From Moraxellaceae bacterium (GTDB lineage Bacteria; Pseudomonadota; Gammaproteobacteria; Pseudomonadales; UBA3067), in assembly GCA_002401525.1 (NCBI GenBank), contig NVTH01000160.1:18-7915 (forward strand): a DNA stretch of 7,898 bases, given 5' to 3'. Positions 6,940 through 7,898 of the stretch are shown piece after piece. Below the pieces are notes generated by a model. The model had not been told where the DNA came from. It did no database searches and was given only the letters and a program-made list of their open reading frames with translations. The position numbers and the translations under genes are program-made. The stretch's first letter is position 1. Every line of letters begins with the position of its first letter.

Positions 6940-7545
6940 ATGCTTGGTAAATATAAGCGATGGGCGGTTTATTTTGCGTTCAGTTTTGGGGGCGGTTCTG
7001 GGGCGGTGTTTGCCGAGTATTCAATCCCACTGGAGGGCGGCCGCTCCTTAACTATGGGAGCCGCAGCAAGAGTTGAATTGTCTATTGAAGAGTTAGCGGC
7101 CTCGAACTCGACGGATGATTCGTTTGACTTTGAAATGGTTGACGCGCGCGTTTTTGCCATCGCTCAGATTAACGATCATAGCCGTATAAAAGTAGCTTTC
7201 GGATTTGACGGTGATGAGGATGACCCTGAGATTCAATTATTGGACGCGGTGTTGCAATATTCGTTTTCGGAGCAGTTACACCTATGGCTGGGTCGTTCGA
7301 TTATGCCGGTTGATCGTGTGACCCTCGCTGACGAATACTATCTAGGCATCTGGGAGGCTCCCATATCAAGTGGGGTTTTGGAGGCCGACACGGGGCGTGA
7401 TGATGGGGCGGTGTTTTGGGGGTGTCAAAGGGCCTTTATCATAAACATCCCAATCAAATGCTTGACACCCCGCTTTCGGAAAGTGCCTATGTCGGCGCGG
7501 CCATTGGTGCGGCCACGGCAGGCCTGCGACCGGTTGCGGAACTGA
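6940..7545 (+). pseudogene. Porin-like outer-membrane protein, 3'-truncated and fused out of frame
   Basis: The ATG at 6940 opens a protein with a clear Sec signal peptide: basic MLGKYKR, hydrophobic core, and likely cleavage after AVFA (about residue 25). The following beta-rich sequence carries LLDAVLQYSFSEQLHLWLGR, then RVTLADEYYLGIWEAP and GRDDGAVFWG. These resemble the N-terminal part of phosphate-selective-type (OprO/OprP-like) porins, in which a conserved strand leads into a GRD-G-W/H-G block. This is a family guess from pattern. Intact members have roughly 350-450 residues, but here porin-like sequence ends by about 7422 (some 161 residues). The frame then reads 41 unrelated codons to TGA at 7545, which are an out-of-frame reading of the adjoining dehydrogenase fragment. 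A complete beta-barrel cannot form, so the gene is probably dead. It is unrelated in function to the upstream cluster. Confidence 0.7.
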
Positions 7546-7769
7546 TGTTTGTCGATTTTATCGGCGTCTGCCTGGATCAGGTTTTTAACCAGGCAGCCAA
7601 GTTCCGCTACATGTTTGGTGGCAAGGCAGAAACGCCAGTCGTTATCCGCGCAATGTATGGTGCGGGCTTTAGTGCTGCCGCTCAGCATTCGCAATGTTTA
7701 TATAATATTTTTACACATATTCCTGGTCTAAAAGTTGTTCTTCCGGCGTCTCCTTACACTTTGGATTAA
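7404..7769 (+). pseudogene. acoB: Internal fragment of a 2-oxoacid/acetoin dehydrogenase E1 beta gene
   Basis: From the TGG at 7404 this frame reads WGGVLGVSKGLY, then LDTPLSESAYVGAAIGAA, ELMFVDFIGVCLDQVFNQ, AAKFRYMFGGKAETPVVIR, AAAQHSQCLYNIF and HIPGLKVVLPASPY. These are typical consecutive blocks of the thiamine-diphosphate-dependent E1 beta subunit, best matched from memory to acetoin dehydrogenase AcoB; pyruvate dehydrogenase E1 beta is the alternative. The visible 118 codons correspond to roughly residues 45-165 of a protein of about 330-340. The first 45 or so residues are missing, with in-frame TGA TGA at 7398-7403. After Tyr (7755-7757) the family continues D-A-K-G, whereas here it reads T-L-D-stop. 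Both ends are therefore broken, no start with a ribosome binding site exists, and the piece cannot be a working gene. Its base composition looks more GC-rich than the spacer before it. Confidence 0.85.
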
Positions 7770-7844
7770 ACTGTAAGGGGTTTCCAAGTACAGTTGCCGA
7801 GAGCCGGGCAGTGATCACCCTTTACACTTCCAGAGAAATGTAAG
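7752..7844 (+). repeat. Duplicated inverted-repeat module TTACACTT...TGTAAG
   Basis: TTACACTT (7754-7761) followed after ten bases by TGTAAG (7772-7777) forms one module, with the seven-base pair CCTTACA (7752-7758) and TGTAAGG (7772-7778). The same order recurs 68 bp on: TTACACTT (7822-7829), nine bases, TGTAAG (7839-7844), then TGGG. In the second copy CACTT (7825-7829) can also pair with AAGTG (7842-7846), giving competing stems. The first copy straddles the point where dehydrogenase homology ends (7757/7758). Confidence 0.65.
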
Positions 7845-7898
7845 TGGGTAGCCTCCTGGCATGATCCGAACGCAACCGATCGGGCACCTGGCTTGAGG
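7758..7898. mobile_element. Possible noncoding end of an insertion sequence (family unproven)
   Basis: The dehydrogenase fragment stops matching its family exactly at 7758, and no ORF is supported in the 141 bp to the window edge. This stretch is rich in short inverted repeats: CTGTA (7771-7775) with TACAG (7789-7793), GTGATCAC (7811-7818), TTACA (7822-7826) with TGTAA (7839-7843), GCC-TCCT-GGC (7851-7860) and CCGATCGG (7876-7883). A sharp break inside a gene followed by structured noncoding DNA suggests the end of a mobile element whose transposase lies beyond the window. From memory it recalls the leader of IS110/IS1111-type elements, in which such noncoding ends encode a bridge RNA. No terminal repeat or transposase can be seen, so this is inference. 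Confidence 0.35.

Noticed and set aside
7549..7731. Additional small + strand frame within the dehydrogenase fragment
   Set aside because: It is an out-of-frame reading of sequence that clearly encodes E1 beta blocks in another frame.

Overview
The window suggests a gammaproteobacterium, probably a marine or environmental one of moderate GC content. The evidence is gene order (lepA-lepB-DUF4845 gene-rnc-era-recO-pdxJ-acpS, all on the + strand) and protein sequences that align closely from memory with the Escherichia coli and Pseudomonas versions. The genus cannot be fixed from the sequence.

Positions 1-6610 are a compact housekeeping cluster. It holds the 3' part of lepA (elongation factor 4), lepB (signal peptidase I), a small membrane protein of the DUF4845 family, rnc (RNase III), era (ribosome-assembly GTPase), recO (recombination mediator), pdxJ (vitamin B6 synthesis) and acpS (holo-ACP synthase). 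Several junctions overlap or nearly touch (lepA/lepB TAATG, DUF4845/rnc TTGA, pdxJ/acpS ATGA), which suggests polycistronic expression and translational coupling. The genes serve translation and ribosome maturation, protein export, RNA processing, DNA repair and cofactor supply. No single pathway unites them.

The spacers inside this cluster are not plain. The lepB-DUF4845 gap holds a nested hairpin just before a strong ribosome binding site. Short direct tandem duplications of 12-16 bp sit at the rnc start, in the era-recO gap, across the recO stop and in the recO-pdxJ gap. A further 15-bp tandem array lies before the porin-like gene.

Positions 6611-6939 are a long spacer without a gene. From 6940 to the end the sequence is a mosaic. 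A secreted, porin-like outer-membrane protein begins normally with a signal peptide. It breaks off near 7404-7422, where an out-of-frame internal piece of a 2-oxoacid (acetoin/pyruvate-type) dehydrogenase E1 beta gene takes over. That piece stops matching its family after 7757 and is followed by about 140 bp of structured noncoding DNA that looks like the end of an insertion sequence. The family could not be confirmed. This disrupted tail is the accessory part of the window. I see no clear evidence of a new multi-gene system; the most unusual features are the chimeric junctions and the duplicated inverted-repeat module in the tail.
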